DNA of 64,000 nucleotides, from positions 992,001 to 1,056,000 of the forward strand of contig CM034131.1 in NCBI GenBank assembly GCA_019914995.1. Reading direction: 5' to 3'. The position numbers were made by a program, and so were the translations under genes. Each line of letters begins with the position of its first letter. The stretch's first letter is position 1. The DNA is from Acanthochlamys bracteata (Eukaryota > Streptophyta > Magnoliopsida > Pandanales > Velloziaceae). Below the pieces are notes generated by a model. That model was not told the origin of the DNA, made no database searches, and saw nothing but the letters and a program-made list of their open reading frames with translations. Below are positions 34,029 to 46,833 of this stretch, in pieces.

Positions 34029-37000
34029 TCACTGCCATGAGAAATGTATCAAATGGGATGCTGCATCTGAAGACCCTTCTCCGACTTGAAATAAGCTCTG
34101 GCAAGGGAGATCAGTATCGGTAGCACCAGAAACAAGGACGGTGCCAACGTGCTCATCATCAATACCCGAACAAGAAAAACCAGTAGGTGAGACGCTAGAT
34201 GAAGTAGGCTGGTGAGTATACCTAGTAAGAGAATGAGAACCGTTCTCCAGGCTTGACACCAGTGGCTGGCCCATCGGGATTCGATCGGGCCCTACCATCT
34301 GGCATAGACTAATTGGTGCAGCTGTATGGGCCGGTGATGACAGAAGAGAGAGAGCACAATCGGAATTGAGAGGAGGCGCCTGGGTTATACGTACACCTTC
34401 AGTGAAAATCTTATTGCTGCTATCGGACGGCGAGAAGGTTCCGAGAAGTGGTTGGCATACAGCGGGTTCGAGCCCTACTCTAGGCACAAGGGGAGTGTTG
34501 TCCTTGTTGTCTTGTAGCAAAGGGAACTGCTGGACTTGTTTGAAGCTGGTGAAGGAAATCGGGAAACGTTGTTGCCTATCAAGGAAATGGAAAGGCTGGT
34601 GGTGGCTGAAGAGGGTTTCTTCTTCGGTCTTGATGATACCACTCCAGTTTGGCTCTGCTGTAGAAGTTGGAAATATCTGAGGATACGAAGTGAACCTGGA
34701 GACTGCAAGAAAATGTTATAAATTTCAAAATCAGCAGAAGTGGCTAAGGTTCACTTGATGTAAAAATCAAACGCTGTGTATGGTAGTACTTTGTAACTCT
34801 TGCATAGATATAAATGACAATCGTAGTGATTAAGCATAAATAATAGTATGTTGTTTCTTGAACAGCCTTAATTTGTTAGAACCCAATAGAAATAAATCTC
34901 ACGAACATCTTTATTTATGCTTAATTAACATTGAAATTTAGACTTTTGAATTTAAATGCCCCCATCATAATTGAGTTTGAAGTTAGAATTATTTGTCTAG
35001 TTGTGTTTAATAAAAGAGCCTATGATTAATAACTGTGATTAGTATTTTCTGGAACAAAAATATGATTTCTGATTTCACAATTCTTAATACATCTCTTATT
35101 TAATTCTAGGCTGGAACAAAGTTAGAATATCTAAAAGAATCAATGATAGTCAAACATAGTATTACATTGACTATGCTTGTCTCTAATAATCATATCCAAT
35201 GAGTGGACTCAACAGGGATATTTCAAAACTATCTTATAAAGAAACAAGAATTCTTTGCAGTCAAATAGCAGATGGAGGCTTAATACAATAAAGAAGAGGA
35301 GAGGTATTTTCAAACCTTGATGATCAGAAAACAAGCCCGCTGTGTTCATAGGATCTTGCTGGACTTTCCTCCTACGTCTATTGTGTCCATCAAGACGTTT
35401 TCTGCAGCTTCGTTTCACCTCGTCAAATTCCCCGAGCAGGTGGAATCTGTAAGATTTGGTGATCATAAGAAAAAATTCATAAATGTTTTGGTTGATGGGC
35501 AGCCTTAAAGTGGACAGGAAGTCGTAACAATAACATATAAAAATCATCAACATGGTCAACATGAGGAACTGATTAAGGATGTATCAGAACTCAAGCAAAT
35601 ACATGATAAGATCAGTCTAACATACAGACTCTATATTTTATGACAACCTGATTGGTATTTTATTTATTTAAAAATACTTTCTGAGTAGGTAAGCTATACT
35701 TTCTAACATACTGATATCAAAAAGTACTTAAATTTATATGAGCATAAAGCATACTAAGAAAGAGCTAAAACAAACCTAAGCTTGATGCATACAGACGCAA
35801 AAATTTCATGAACCCTGATACAGAAGAATGGCTAGCAAGAGTCTGCCTGAAAATCAATTTACCTGGCTAAACTATCACTTACAATACTTAATGTGTTCTC
35901 AGAACCAAGAACAACCAAAGAAGGAACATAAGAAAAAAATGACAGACAAATATTGTAGGAAGAAATAAAAAAGGAATCTTCATGAGAGAACAATTACTAG
36001 TTGAGAATTTTTTATTACAAGACACCTAAACCAACAAATTTTTTTTTCAGAAAGCTGTAAAAAGCAAAAGCACTACTCTGCATGAATCAAAAGGAAAGGT
36101 GTTGTCAATTTTTTCGTACAGAAGGTATAGCAAGTATCTGTATGTAAGGGCAAGGATATAAGTAATCATATTATAATGCAGATTTACATGATGAACAGAA
36201 AAGATCTTCTGTTCAGAAAAAGGATCTCGTGTATTGCGCTGTCGAAAAGGTCCTAAAAGATAGATATGCTATCCGAATAAAAGTACCGTCTGTCACAAAA
36301 GAGAAGCAAAAGGATAAAAACGACAACCATTCATGAGAAGTTTTCTGGTCCATTGATGGTGGTGTTATCCAGATAAAACATGCTGTGATACACCACAAAG
36401 ATAAATGTAAAGGTCAAATTACCATGGGAAACAACTAAAATAAGAACTTGAACTTTATCATCTGTCCTATATAAACATAACAGTAAAGGATCAAACTTTG
36501 TCTGCAAGTGGGAGTCTACTCATGAGTGCCCAACTCTAGACCCGCAAGAAACCACAAGTAATAGGTGAAGGCCTCAGTAACCAACTACCTAGCTAAAGAG
36601 ATGCAAAAGATGCCTTTACTTCAGTAGATAAAACATATAATGATATACAAGATTAAGAGTATGCCGTTCACAAACTTGCAGGATATCAAATGTAGCATAG
36701 TTGAGGAGAATACTATATGTTAACCATAGTATAGCACTATGAATTAACCATTCATCTGGCACTAATTGTATTTTGAAAAAATAAGTGCAAGCAATTGAGA
36801 GATAGTGATCCACGTAGGTCTACTAGATGTTATGGTTCGACCATTAACGTTCTACAGAAAGATGGCTCTAAAGTTTTTTTAATTTTTTCATAAAAACAAA
36901 CAGCACCTCTGTTGGATGCCTTCACCAGAACTGGTTGTCCTACCATCCAAATGTAAGGGAAAGCATTTACGGATATTTGATGTACGAATGTCAGAAGAGA

Positions 37001-37757
37001 TGTGCAGACCAAGGACTATCCTAGTCTGAGTTTGAACAACTACAACCAGACATATTTGTGTGGTTTGTAAAAACTCTTTTAAGAAGTTTTATAAATTTTG
37101 AAGTTCACGATTTCCTGGAAGTTCTCATCGTTGGCCCGGTCTTTGAATGCAATTTCTTGACAATATTCATGAAGAACAAAAACAAGGGTGAAGCAGAAGA
37201 TAAATAAGAAAAAATAAAAAAGGCCATTGCATCAAACATCTAAAACTCAATAAACATCAAAGCAGCAAAAATAATTATTTAAAAAAAGAACAAGCTACCT
37301 TGCAACCTTTCATAACTTCTGCGAAGATAAGTTACCTGCTACACTGCTGGCAAAACCTCTGCTGCTGGCCATGGACAATAACCACCTGTGTCTTCGAGTG
37401 CTCTTCGCAGACCTTGTGGCGCCGATGGTAATCTCTACATTTGCTAAGGTCAGCCTTACAACCCTCCACCAAGCAAGAAGCAATCTGGCTACCGCCAGGA
37501 GGGGCTCGAGCTCTTTTTGAGGGCCCTGGTGTTGCAGCAGATGCAGCCGCAGGGACTCTCTGGTGGTCTTTCCACCTTTCAGACTGCCCAAATTCTCCGA
37601 ACCCGCCCAGCTTGAGATCGACAGAGCAATCGAAGCTGCTCAACTGACGACCGAGCATACTGGCAGCACTTACTACAGTGTCGAGACTGGTTGGGTGCCC
37701 GCCATTCTGCTCCAGCTCAGCCAGATCAAGAGATGGAATTTTTGAGTCCCAAGCCAT
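34029..37757 (-). CDS. SPL13: SBP-box transcription factor, SPL13-like (408 aa, 3 exons)
   Basis: A plant-specific DNA-binding factor recognising GTAC cores and controlling phase change and shoot architecture. Exons (minus): 37336-37757, 35316-35446 and 34029-34702; borders AGCAG|GTAACT, TTACAG|ATTCC, CAAG|GTTTGA and TTGCAG|TCTCC, all in frame. The start is ATG 37757 ([17 protein letters not shown]). The SBP domain covers about residues 94-171. The zinc ligands visible are C95, C100, C117, H120, then C136, C139, H143 and C155. A bipartite nuclear signal follows (KRSCRKR...RRRRK, 152-168). The third exon has [11 protein letters not shown] and FPLLQDNKD, then the miR156 site coding CALSLLSS, then QPLVSSL, and ends HLIHFSWQ. 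N- and C-terminal wording fits the SPL13 group as remembered. Length is somewhat above Arabidopsis SPL13 (about 360 aa). Confidence 0.9.
34338..34357 (-). promoter_or_regulatory. miR156 target site in the SPL coding sequence
   Basis: On the minus strand the 20 bases read GTGCTCTCTCTCTTCTGTCA, the canonical miR156/157-complementary site of plant SPL genes, encoding ALSLLSS in frame. Known biology: miR156 represses such SPL mRNAs in juvenile shoots by cleavage and reduced translation. The site is intact. Confidence 0.93.
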
Positions 37758-38620
37758 TTGAAAGCAGCCCCAGAACAAACTTCTTTACAAATTCTCTCCT
37801 ATGAAGCTATCTAATTCTTTGCTTCTCTCTGTCTACCTTTGTGTCAAAACCTTTCACTTTGCTCTTCTCACTCTCTTTAACTGATCTTTATCAATCCCTC
37901 TCTATCTCTTGTTTTCTACATATCTCTCGCACAAACACACTAACCCTCTCCTTGTCTATCTCCTGTCCTTGTCCTGTACAACCAAACCCACTCCACTCTC
38001 AACCAATCTTGTCTCCTACACTTTCCCCCAACAACTAACACTATACCTTCCCTCAGAAACTCTAACAAGAATCCAACAAAACAAAGGATTTGAATACCCA
38101 AATCACAAACTAAAATGGGTAGCCAAATTACCCCAAGAAAGAAAGGAACAAGAAAAAATCAACAATGAATAAAAAGCCAAGAGTAAAAGCAACTAACAAC
38201 TAACCACCCTAACAAAAAGACTTGAACTTCCATAGAAGACTAAAACAAGATATGGGAGTGAAGAACAAATGTTAGAAACACTACCCAACTAAGAGAGATC
38301 TCATCTTGGAAAGAAACAAGCTGTGATTCAGTGAATGAAGGATGAGCTAACTACAAGTGGGGTGACAATTATAAGCCAGGAGGCAGGGAGCTGAAAGAGT
38401 AGGCAGTCAGTTGTCACAAGCTACTGTAGTGAAGAGGGGTAAGGGCTTGCCACAAAGACATTCAAAGTCTGACAAGGGTTCATACATTTATATTCACCGA
38501 TAAATGGTGAAGAACGAGAAGAGTGAAATTTGAAGAGGCTTGGGTTTCTCTACCACTTGCACGCACAAATTACTAGAGCACACACACTGACTCCACAAAT
38601 TATGTGACCATATATAGCAG
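37758..38620 (-). promoter_or_regulatory. Long 5'UTR and core promoter of the SPL gene
   Basis: A TATA-like CTATATATGG (minus strand) sits at about 38609-38618. The pyrimidine-poor, purine-rich leader (minus strand) runs from there to the start codon, about 800 bases. It contains several short upstream frames. A leader intron is possible, but I could not fix its borders. The composition is clearly different from the AT-rich spacer upstream. Confidence 0.4.
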
Positions 38621-39947
38621 AAAGGAAGAAGAAAAACAGGCTACAATTATTGTCAACGGTAAAAGAATATAATAATAATGTAATAAAGATTGTTATCAAA
38701 CATATGGCGATAAGTTTGCTTGTAAAAAGAAAAAATATTTAGACCTGCAAATCCTTCAAGTGAAGATATGGACTTTGATTTTCAGATTTTCTGCACTTTC
38801 TTAGTAGCTTCTTATTAAGAAAGAGATAGAGAGAGGGTGAGGTAAATCATGAGTGGAAGGAAAACAAAAGAAAGGGACAGTGAAAGAGGTAGCTATCTAT
38901 CAACTTTTCAAGGGAGGGTTAAAGTACCAAATGGTGAGATGAGAAGGCTGATGGGTTGGAAGGTTGAAGTTGAAGTCCTTGCTGTTAATTTCATTGAAAA
39001 AAGAAAGCAAAGTTCAAGTCTTTGATGTTGTTCCAAACTTCCAATAAAGGGAAATTTTTTCTTGCTTCAACTTGGCTTGACATGTTTTACTTTATTCCTT
39101 CTTTCCTAATTCTGGTAATAAGTGTGTTTCTTGCCTTTATCAACATGCACATATGGTTTTCATATGATTCACATTAACAAATAATTTTCCCCTTTTTCTT
39201 TTTTATGTGTGTTTAAATAATCTTTGAATGCCAGTCAATATCCACGACCTAATGTATGATATATTCCCATTCTCCTTACTTACTGTTATTCAAAGTTCAT
39301 ACCTACTTTATACTGATATCACTTGCATGTGAAACTTTTCAACCTCTCTCTTCCTACCCTTTCTTTTGGATTCAAAAGTTTTGAAGTGATAATTATTCTC
39401 AACACTAATTGCTCAAATAAAAATTTCTACTTATGTTAATAATTTATATTCACTTAATTTTGAAAAAAAAAAATTCATTCAGCTAAACGTCTCCTATAAA
39501 GGAGGTACGAGGGAAGGGTCACATGGTTCCGTAATGCAGTAGGGCCTTTTTGCATTAGGACCAGGAAACCTGTCTCCTCTTTTATTTGATTCCGAAGAAA
39601 AAATTTGATGGATCAAAGTTTCTGGCTTGATTGGGTTTTACAGATTGCCTTGTTTCTAGGGAGCTCCAAGTTCCAACTATGCAAATATATTTTAGATCAT
39701 AGACTCCAGGCAACAAACAATTATAATATCATAGCCATCAAGGTCTCCAATGATGTTGACGTGAAGCTGGTCTTAGTTTTACAGTTGTTTTTCTTTTTGA
39801 GAAATGAATGAAGTCTTATAGTTTATTTGATCAAATTAAAATTGACTTCTTTCACTGTCAATTATTTAAAAAAGTAAAATGAATGGCATTCTAAACAATT
39901 GCATTTAGGACATGTTTGAAAAAAACATTTAAGGTGACTTTTTTTTA
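38621..39947. other. Upstream region of the SPL gene
   Basis: Moderately AT-rich DNA with no frame of interest. It contains GA-rich tracts on the plus strand (about 38815-38900) and probably distal regulatory sequence. No repeat ends were recognised before 39948. Confidence 0.4.
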
Positions 39948-40168
39948 AGAGCGTGTTTATCTAAAAGATAAACTTAATAAATTAAAATTTTAAAAATTTA
40001 ATTAAAATTATTTTAATAATAAATAAAATTTTTTATTATTTTTATATTAATAGTAAAATTAAATTTTAAAAAATTCTTTTAAGAGAAATTTTTATTTTAT
40101 TTTATTCATTATTTTATATTAAAAATAAATTTTAAAATATAAAATTTAGAATGATAATAAATACGCCC
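39948..40168. repeat. MITE-like element, group C
   Basis: The left end AGAGCGTGTTTATCTAAAAG and the right end GATAATAAATACGCCC form an inverted repeat (GnGCGTGTTTAT / ATAAATACGCCC). The core matches 40501-40731: AATTAAAATTTTAAAAATTTAATTAAAAT, then TTTATATTAATAGTAAA. Confidence 0.6.
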
Positions 40169-40500
40169 GAAGTATCTTTTTACGGTAATTTAAGAAAACT
40201 CATTATACTTTTTTTATATTTAAAATACATAAATTTTTATATATTATAAAAAAATTATAATATAATCTATATAATATTTATTATAGTGATTATACTCCTG
40301 ATTCCATAGTATTTCTTTTAATTAGCAATAGCAGTGGATCATTCACCATTGATAATGTTAGGTTAGATTTCAAAAAAGTAAAAATCTTTGAATTGTATTG
40401 AATTAAGCTAGTGGCTTTAACTACTATTGATGCAAAGCTTTTGGAAACCAAAAATTACCCATAAATAGTAGCAGTACTGCATAAATCTCCAGAAACAGTA

Positions 40501-40731
40501 GGGGCGTGTTTACCTTAATAAAAAATGGATGAATTTTTTGAAAATTAATTTAAAAATTAAAAATATTTAATAAATAATGAAATTATATATTAATATAATT
40601 TATAGTAAGTTTTAAAAATAAATTTTTAAAAAATGTTTATTAGTAAAAATTTTATTTTAATATATATATATTTTTTTATATTAAAAATAATTTTTTTAAA
40701 AAATAAGTTTAAGGTGTTGGTAAACACGTCC
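40501..40731. repeat. MITE-like element, group C (best-preserved ends)
   Basis: The left end GGGGCGTGTTTACCTTAA and the right end AAGGTGTTGGTAAACACGTCC give the clearest terminal inverted repeat of the group (GGnCGTGTTTACC). TA lies directly outside both ends (CAGTA before, TAAAC after). Confidence 0.68.
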
Positions 40732-41190
40732 TAAACTCATAGGGGAAGGGGAGGAAGTAGTTTTTTTTAATAAAGCTTCCATTAAGGAAAGAAACATTTT
40801 GTCCTTCGAATTTTTTTTAAAAAGAGCTACTTGTGAAACACAAGTACCAAGATCTGTTACACTGCTCCCTAATAAATTATTAATTTATCTCCAACTAGTT
40901 TTGAAAGTAAAATTATATTTTTCACTTATTTACTTATCAAATAATACTATTAAAATAATTTTTTAAAGATCATTCAATAAGTTTAGATTTTATAATTTAA
41001 TTTTAATTGTTAATTTTTAAGATTTAGGATGGCGGTGAAAATTTTTAAAAAATCAAATTTTCGTTAAATCTGATTTATAATAAAAAATATATCATTAAAA
41101 ACGAATTCAAATAGGAGATGCTACGCAATTGGGATAAAATTTTATTTTTTTATTGTTTAAAATTAAATTTTTAAGGACTCCATATTTAGA
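40732..41190. other. AT-rich spacer
   Basis: No gene and no repeat ends were recognised. Confidence 0.4.
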
Positions 41191-41388
41191 TGTGCTTATT
41201 GAAATTTTTTTTCAAAAACAGAGGTTATTTTAAAATTTTTTAAAATGAATTATATTTTTTGATTAAAAAATAATAAAATAACTAATTATAAAATTTTATA
41301 TTTAAAATTTTATAAAATATTTAAAGATTTTATTAATAAACATAAATAAAAAAATAAAGTGAAAAAAATTATAAACTTAGCCAAACAT
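41191..41388. repeat. MITE-like element, group A
   Basis: The left end GATGTGCTTATTGAAATTTT and the right end ATAAACTTAGCCAAACATT are weak inverted repeats. The core wording TTTATATTTAAAATTTTATAAAATATTT is shared with 21165-21394. Confidence 0.4.
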
Positions 41389-41649
41389 TAAGAAAAAAAA
41401 AAATTTCGAAGCGGAGTAAATAAGGCCTTTCTCTAATTCTTAGTACATATTAGTATATCGTTTATCTCAAGTGTAGTTCGACATTAGTATTTATCCTGCA
41501 ATACATTCACATCCTTCTATACGACAAATTCAATTGAACATAATAAATCAAATTTCTCAAAAAGGAAAAAAGCAAATTTTATATGCTTAATAGGGAAGGA
41601 TACGATGAACTTGAGGACACTTTGAGTACCTTCTCGTTGCTTAATTGTG

Positions 41650-42101
41650 TGTTTAATTTGAAAGCATTTAAAAATATTTTTGAAATAAAATTTTATAAAA
41701 TAAATAATATTTTTATTATTTTCTAAAAATAAGTTATATTTTTTATTTTAAAAATAGTATAAAAACAAATAAAAAATTTTTTTGTTTTATATTTAAAATT
41801 TATTTAAATTTTTAAATATTTATAAAAAATGTATTGAAAATTTTGAAATAAAATTAAAAATTGTTTTTAAAATAAGCAATGGCAAACCTGATATAAACTC
41901 ATTTTCTAAACAATAATTTTAAAAGTTAAATTAAAAAATATTAATAAAAATAAAATTTTATATAAATTTTGTATTAATATTAAGTTTTGAAAATGAATTT
42001 TAAAAAAATGATATAATAACTTATTTTAATTTTTTTATTTAATTTATATTAAAAATAAATTTGAAAAAAAATAAAATTTAATAAAATTGATAAACACGTC
42101 T
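41650..42101. repeat. Group A and group C elements side by side
   Basis: A group A copy (about 41650-41890: GTGTTTAATTTGAAAGCA ... AGCAATGGCAAACC) is followed directly by a group C copy whose right end GATAAACACGTCTAAG lies at 42089-42104. The border between them is not clear. Confidence 0.45.
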
Positions 42102-44422
42102 AAGAGACAAAGATTTCGAGTAGACAATAAAGTTGCTCAAAGCCTACTGTTTTTTTTCCCCTAAAAACCATTTTTTAAGTTCAATCAAGTGATTTTTCCA
42201 TGCTCTCAATCACTTCAATCATCTGAAGCTGCCTCTACTATTTGCACCATTTAAGGTAGCAACATGTACAAATTATTATGATAGTTTTTTTAAGCTAACT
42301 CATAGCTATATAATCTGACATTATTTTGAAATATTTGAAAGTATTTATAAAATAATTTTTTTAAGTAAAAAAAAATTATTTTTGAAAAATAAATTATTTT
42401 TTATTTTTAAAAATAATAAAAATATATAATAAAAAAGTTTTATTACGAAATTTTTTTATAATTTCTAAATTTAAAAAAGTTTCAATATATTTATAAAATA
42501 TATATTAAAAAATATAAAATAATTTTTGTTCAAATGCAATGCCAAATAATCTAGCATTTCACACTGGTTAATACCCTTGTATTCATAAAGCTTGATGATT
42601 AGAATTCAGACATTTTATTGCTAACTCATTTGTTACCTTTAGATATAACACATGAGTTAAATAAAGTAATTGACTATATAATGATGACTTTATTTTCCTT
42701 CTAACAAACACTAGCTACTTCTAAAGCACAACAACCTAGCCAGCAGTGCAAAATTTAATTTCAATGAACCAATTAATTCAAGGCTGCAATGAAGCAACTC
42801 AAAAAATGGACCACAAAACACATAGACACAAACTTTCAATTGTTAACAATATCAATCATAAGAAGAAAACCAATCGTGTGCAAAGACTTGTTCTTATAGT
42901 GGTCCTTAATGTTTATCTATTTTTGTTTTTTAGGGACCATTTCAATGAACAGAGAACAATAATATAACTTATAAATATCAATCAGACATTATTGTTTCTA
43001 TAATTCTAAGTTTAGCATTAAACAGTTGGTTGGGAGTAATTAAATCCGTATTATACTTATTAATTTTTTTTTGAATATGTTAATAAATAATGAAACATTA
43101 TCTATAATTTATTTACCATTTTATAATGGTAGAAAAGGAAAGGCATTACGAAACCATAATGAATTATAACATCAAATCACTACCAAGAATTTGAGAAAAT
43201 GAAATAATACCATGCAATATTTATAAGTAGCTCAATCTCCACTAATAATAATTTAGTTTAAAACTTTGTTCTTTTCTAATTATTAAGACACTTCATTGAA
43301 CAAGCAAACATAATTCGACTAAGATAAGTTAATACTTTTTTAATGATGTGCTTGTTTGCTTTAATTGGATAGCCAAATCATTATATATAGTTTATATTAT
43401 ACATCGGTCAAATCAATATTAATGAATAAAATAAACGGAGATCACCAATTTGCAAACGACATAAAATTCAAGTACCTGATTTAGATTTACAAGATAATTT
43501 AAAAAACAAAGTACTCTTATATAAATAATTAATGAAAAATCTATTACTGAAACAATGATACATTCATCAATGAAAACTTTAAATAAATAAAAACATATTA
43601 TCTGGTTTAAGTACAAATGATGCATTTTAGGATGTATTTTAATTAAATTAAAATTCACTTTCTTTACTGAATTTTAAATTCAAAATTTACTTTTATTTAC
43701 TTATTTATTATTAATTCAGTTTCTGTCTAATTCAATTTTATGAAAGTTAATTTCTACTGATTAAAAAAATACTTATAAAAATTATTATCTATTTTAAGAA
43801 ATAAGCTCTAAAAAATAATAAAATAAGTAACAAAAATATTATAATAAAAACTTTTTTATTTATAAAAGTTTAAATTTATAAAGTATTATATAAAATAATT
43901 TAAAATTTAAAATTTTAAAATTATTAATATTTTTCTGAAACTGACAGCCAATCATGTACTAAAACAAGAATTTAGATTTCAGTATTATTATTTCACGAGA
44001 GATTCCTTCTCAGACGTGGCTAAACCCCCTCCACAAAAACTTTTATGAATTCATATTTTATAAGAAAACTTTGTTTACGTTTTCTGAAGATCTTTTCTTT
44101 ATTATTTTTTATAAAATAAAATGCAAAGGAATATGCTCTCTGCATCATTGGCTCATCTTTTGGATTAATCAAACAGTTAAATAGGTCCCTCTTTCAATTA
44201 AATTATGATTTGTGCAGCTACTTTAAAAAATGTCATAATCAAATAATAGTTTCATTTATTATCATATTAACGAATCTCCTATCAAGTCCCCCAAAAACAT
44301 GAAATTATTCGCATTGTTCGATATATTTAGATCGGCATAAATTAGCTATTTTAGAGGTGATTATGGTAATGTTGAAAAAATGATATTATGATTACAATTC
44401 TAAGAAAATGTTAGACTGAAGT
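42102..44422. other. AT-rich spacer with decayed repeats
   Basis: No gene is recognised. A group A-like core lies at about 42325-42545, ending CAAATGCAATGCC. At about 43629-43945, GGATGTATTTTAATTAAATT begins a block with group B-like wording (AATTCACTTTCTTTACTG). The rest, 42550-43620 and 43945-44420, shows nothing nameable. Confidence 0.4.
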
Positions 44423-44661
44423 CATGTTTGGTTTTTGGGAAGCTTTTCTTTCCAAACCTTTCATTTTATATCTTTTAATAAAATATAAAATTTTTTTAAA
44501 TATTTAATAGTACAAAAAAATTATACATCATAAAATTTTTTTATTTATTATTTTAATTATTTTTTTAAATAAAAAATATAATGCTCATTTTAAAAAAATT
44601 TTTAAAATTATTTTTTTGTTTCGAAAATTTTTTTTTGCAATAAGTACTTCAAACATCGCCC
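44423..44661. repeat. MITE-like element, group A
   Basis: The left end CATGTTTGGTTTTTGGGAAG and the right end AAGTACTTCAAACATCGCCC form an inverted repeat. The core carries ATTTTATATCTTTTAATAAAATATAAAA and the TTTTTTTATTTATTATTTT block typical of the group. Confidence 0.55.
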
Positions 44662-46833
44662 GAAATATCAAACTTCTGAGAAAGAAAAGAAATTAGAAAA
44701 CTGGGGAGCAAGATCTTTGAAAGGATCAACACCTTCCTTCCACCATACCTATCACAACCTTTTTTCCTAGAAAAGGCAAGGAATGGCCTAGAAGTTTGTT
44801 GCATGCCAATTTAGACAAGCAGTGCAGTGCCATTTCATAAGTGGTGCTTTTTTCCATTCACAACAACACTTTGTTGGATAGGGACCATCCAGTTTGGACT
44901 ATTTTAAAATGCTCCATCTTTTTCTTTGAAGCTATACCATGTATACCAACACGACATATTAAATAGAAGCATGTCAACTACAAATAGAACACCCAGAAGG
45001 TTATTATTATTATGCTTTTTTTTTTTTTTTTTTTGAGGTCATGATTTTAGTTTCATGTCGAAGGCAGAGTGGACACAGTAATGAATTTGCAGGAACTATG
45101 ATGATGCTCACCTTCTATAGATTCAAAATCCAAATCTGTAATAGTATATGTGGTGTTCACTTGCATTTGGGAAAATAATAACCGACCAATTACAGATTGT
45201 CACGCTATAGACTGCAGGAGTTTGCAATAGGAAAGAAAAAAGAAAACAGGCTAGTCCCGAATCTTGTGGAAGAGATAGGCCCAGGGTTGCTCTGTGTTAA
45301 CGCACACCTGTTTTAAATCAGCAACAGTCCGAATCTGTTGCAGATTTCTGGGGAACTCTGAGATGGAAGACTGTAGCATTGCATTACACAGTCTTGCGGA
45401 AGTTATTTCACCAGAAACAGTGTTAACAGAACCTAATAACCATGAATTCAGTATTTGGTTTCATTTCTCTCATGTCAAGAGTTAGCCCTACATTAAATAA
45501 GTACCAGTAAATTAGTTTCCTGTAGTTCTACCAATGTGGTCCTTTTGGGGCACTTGGGAACAACAGATTCATTATCTCATTAATCATCATAGTGTTCAAC
45601 ACTGAAAACTGTTCTGCCATGAGAAAACAATGTGCATTGGATCTCACAGAGTTAACCTTTTTCATTTATGCTAACAATAAGTGAAGAAAAATAAAATGAA
45701 GCTATAGGGAATAACCGCATGCACAGTTACTACTGGTTATACATCAACTGCTGCACATATGAGAATTACCCTTTGCTTTCTCTTAGGTTCATCTCATCGA
45801 TAAAGTTTGAGGGTACTCCTTAATATTTGAGCGCCAAGCAATACTAAATATTTTCGGGTCAAATACAAAACATACATTCACTTATAAACCTGTGTCTAAT
45901 AGTTGCCGCCAGATGCAACAACTAATTCTAGCTAAATGCCAACAAGCACATACAAAGCATCCTATCTTCATCTATTTGAGAAAAAGCTATGGTATGAAGA
46001 GAACAGCTTGCTACTCTTGAAAAACAAAAGTTTGTATGCCACTACAGTACACATTCATTTGCCAACTCAAATAGCCGCAAGTAGGCTCAAGATCATGTTG
46101 CCAATTTCTCTTGTAGAAAGATTGATCAATTGGAGATAACTATCTAAACATACCCAACAAAGAAGCTTGTATTGTATATCATCTGATTTCAAACATGGGG
46201 TGCAGCAGAGACATTCCAGTTTCTTTCCACTGGAAAAAAGTGCAGTTAATACCAACATAGACAGGTCGGTCATTGAAAGCATCCAAAGTAGCTATATAGC
46301 AACAGCATGGGCAAAGCTACAGCCAACAACCACTAGTGGGACATAAACAGAGAAACAATAATGGTGCTATTGATTTCATCAGGATGATAGACTCTTTAAT
46401 GCACGTTGGTAAAGTTTGATAGCACTGATAGCAGCTATCATAAACCTGTGAAAAGAAGTCGAGGGGCAAGCAGGTCCCACAACCATGTGGTAGAACAAGA
46501 ATATGGAGCCTTGTTCAGAGTTGAGCTACTGATTAAAGCAATGACAAGGCAAGTGTTGTAATTTTCTTAGGCAAGGCCTGATATTGCTGGAGCGTTTTAC
46601 TCCATCCACATGTTAGTTATCATATAATGGCAGTACAATAAAGGCTGGTTTTGATTGACCCATGAAACCCATCAGTTCAATTTGTGAAGTCGGACGTCTT
46701 TTACAGCCAAGACAATCATTGATTGATAATCTCAGCAAATTCAAATTTCGTAGAGACATGAATACATATACATGTGATGACTATAAATATGACAGGAGAA
46801 AGAACACCAGTAGGAAATTTGAACCTGGATATA
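44662..46833 (-). other. Region downstream of the primase gene
   Basis: Balanced base composition. The part next to 46833 is probably 3'UTR of the primase gene. No coding frame is convincing on either strand. A long T tract lies at 45018-45034. Confidence 0.4.

Noticed and set aside
34461-34472. GGGTTCGAGCCC, resembling a tRNA T-arm
   Set aside because: It lies inside the SPL coding exon, and no acceptor stem or anticodon arm surrounds it.
37441-37745. Plus-strand open frames opposite the SPL first exon
   Set aside because: Shadow of the SBP-domain exon on the other strand; the minus-strand translation carries all expected zinc ligands.
45294-45485. 63-codon plus-strand frame downstream of the primase gene
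   Set aside because: No recognisable motif, and no splice context or composition shift that would support coding.
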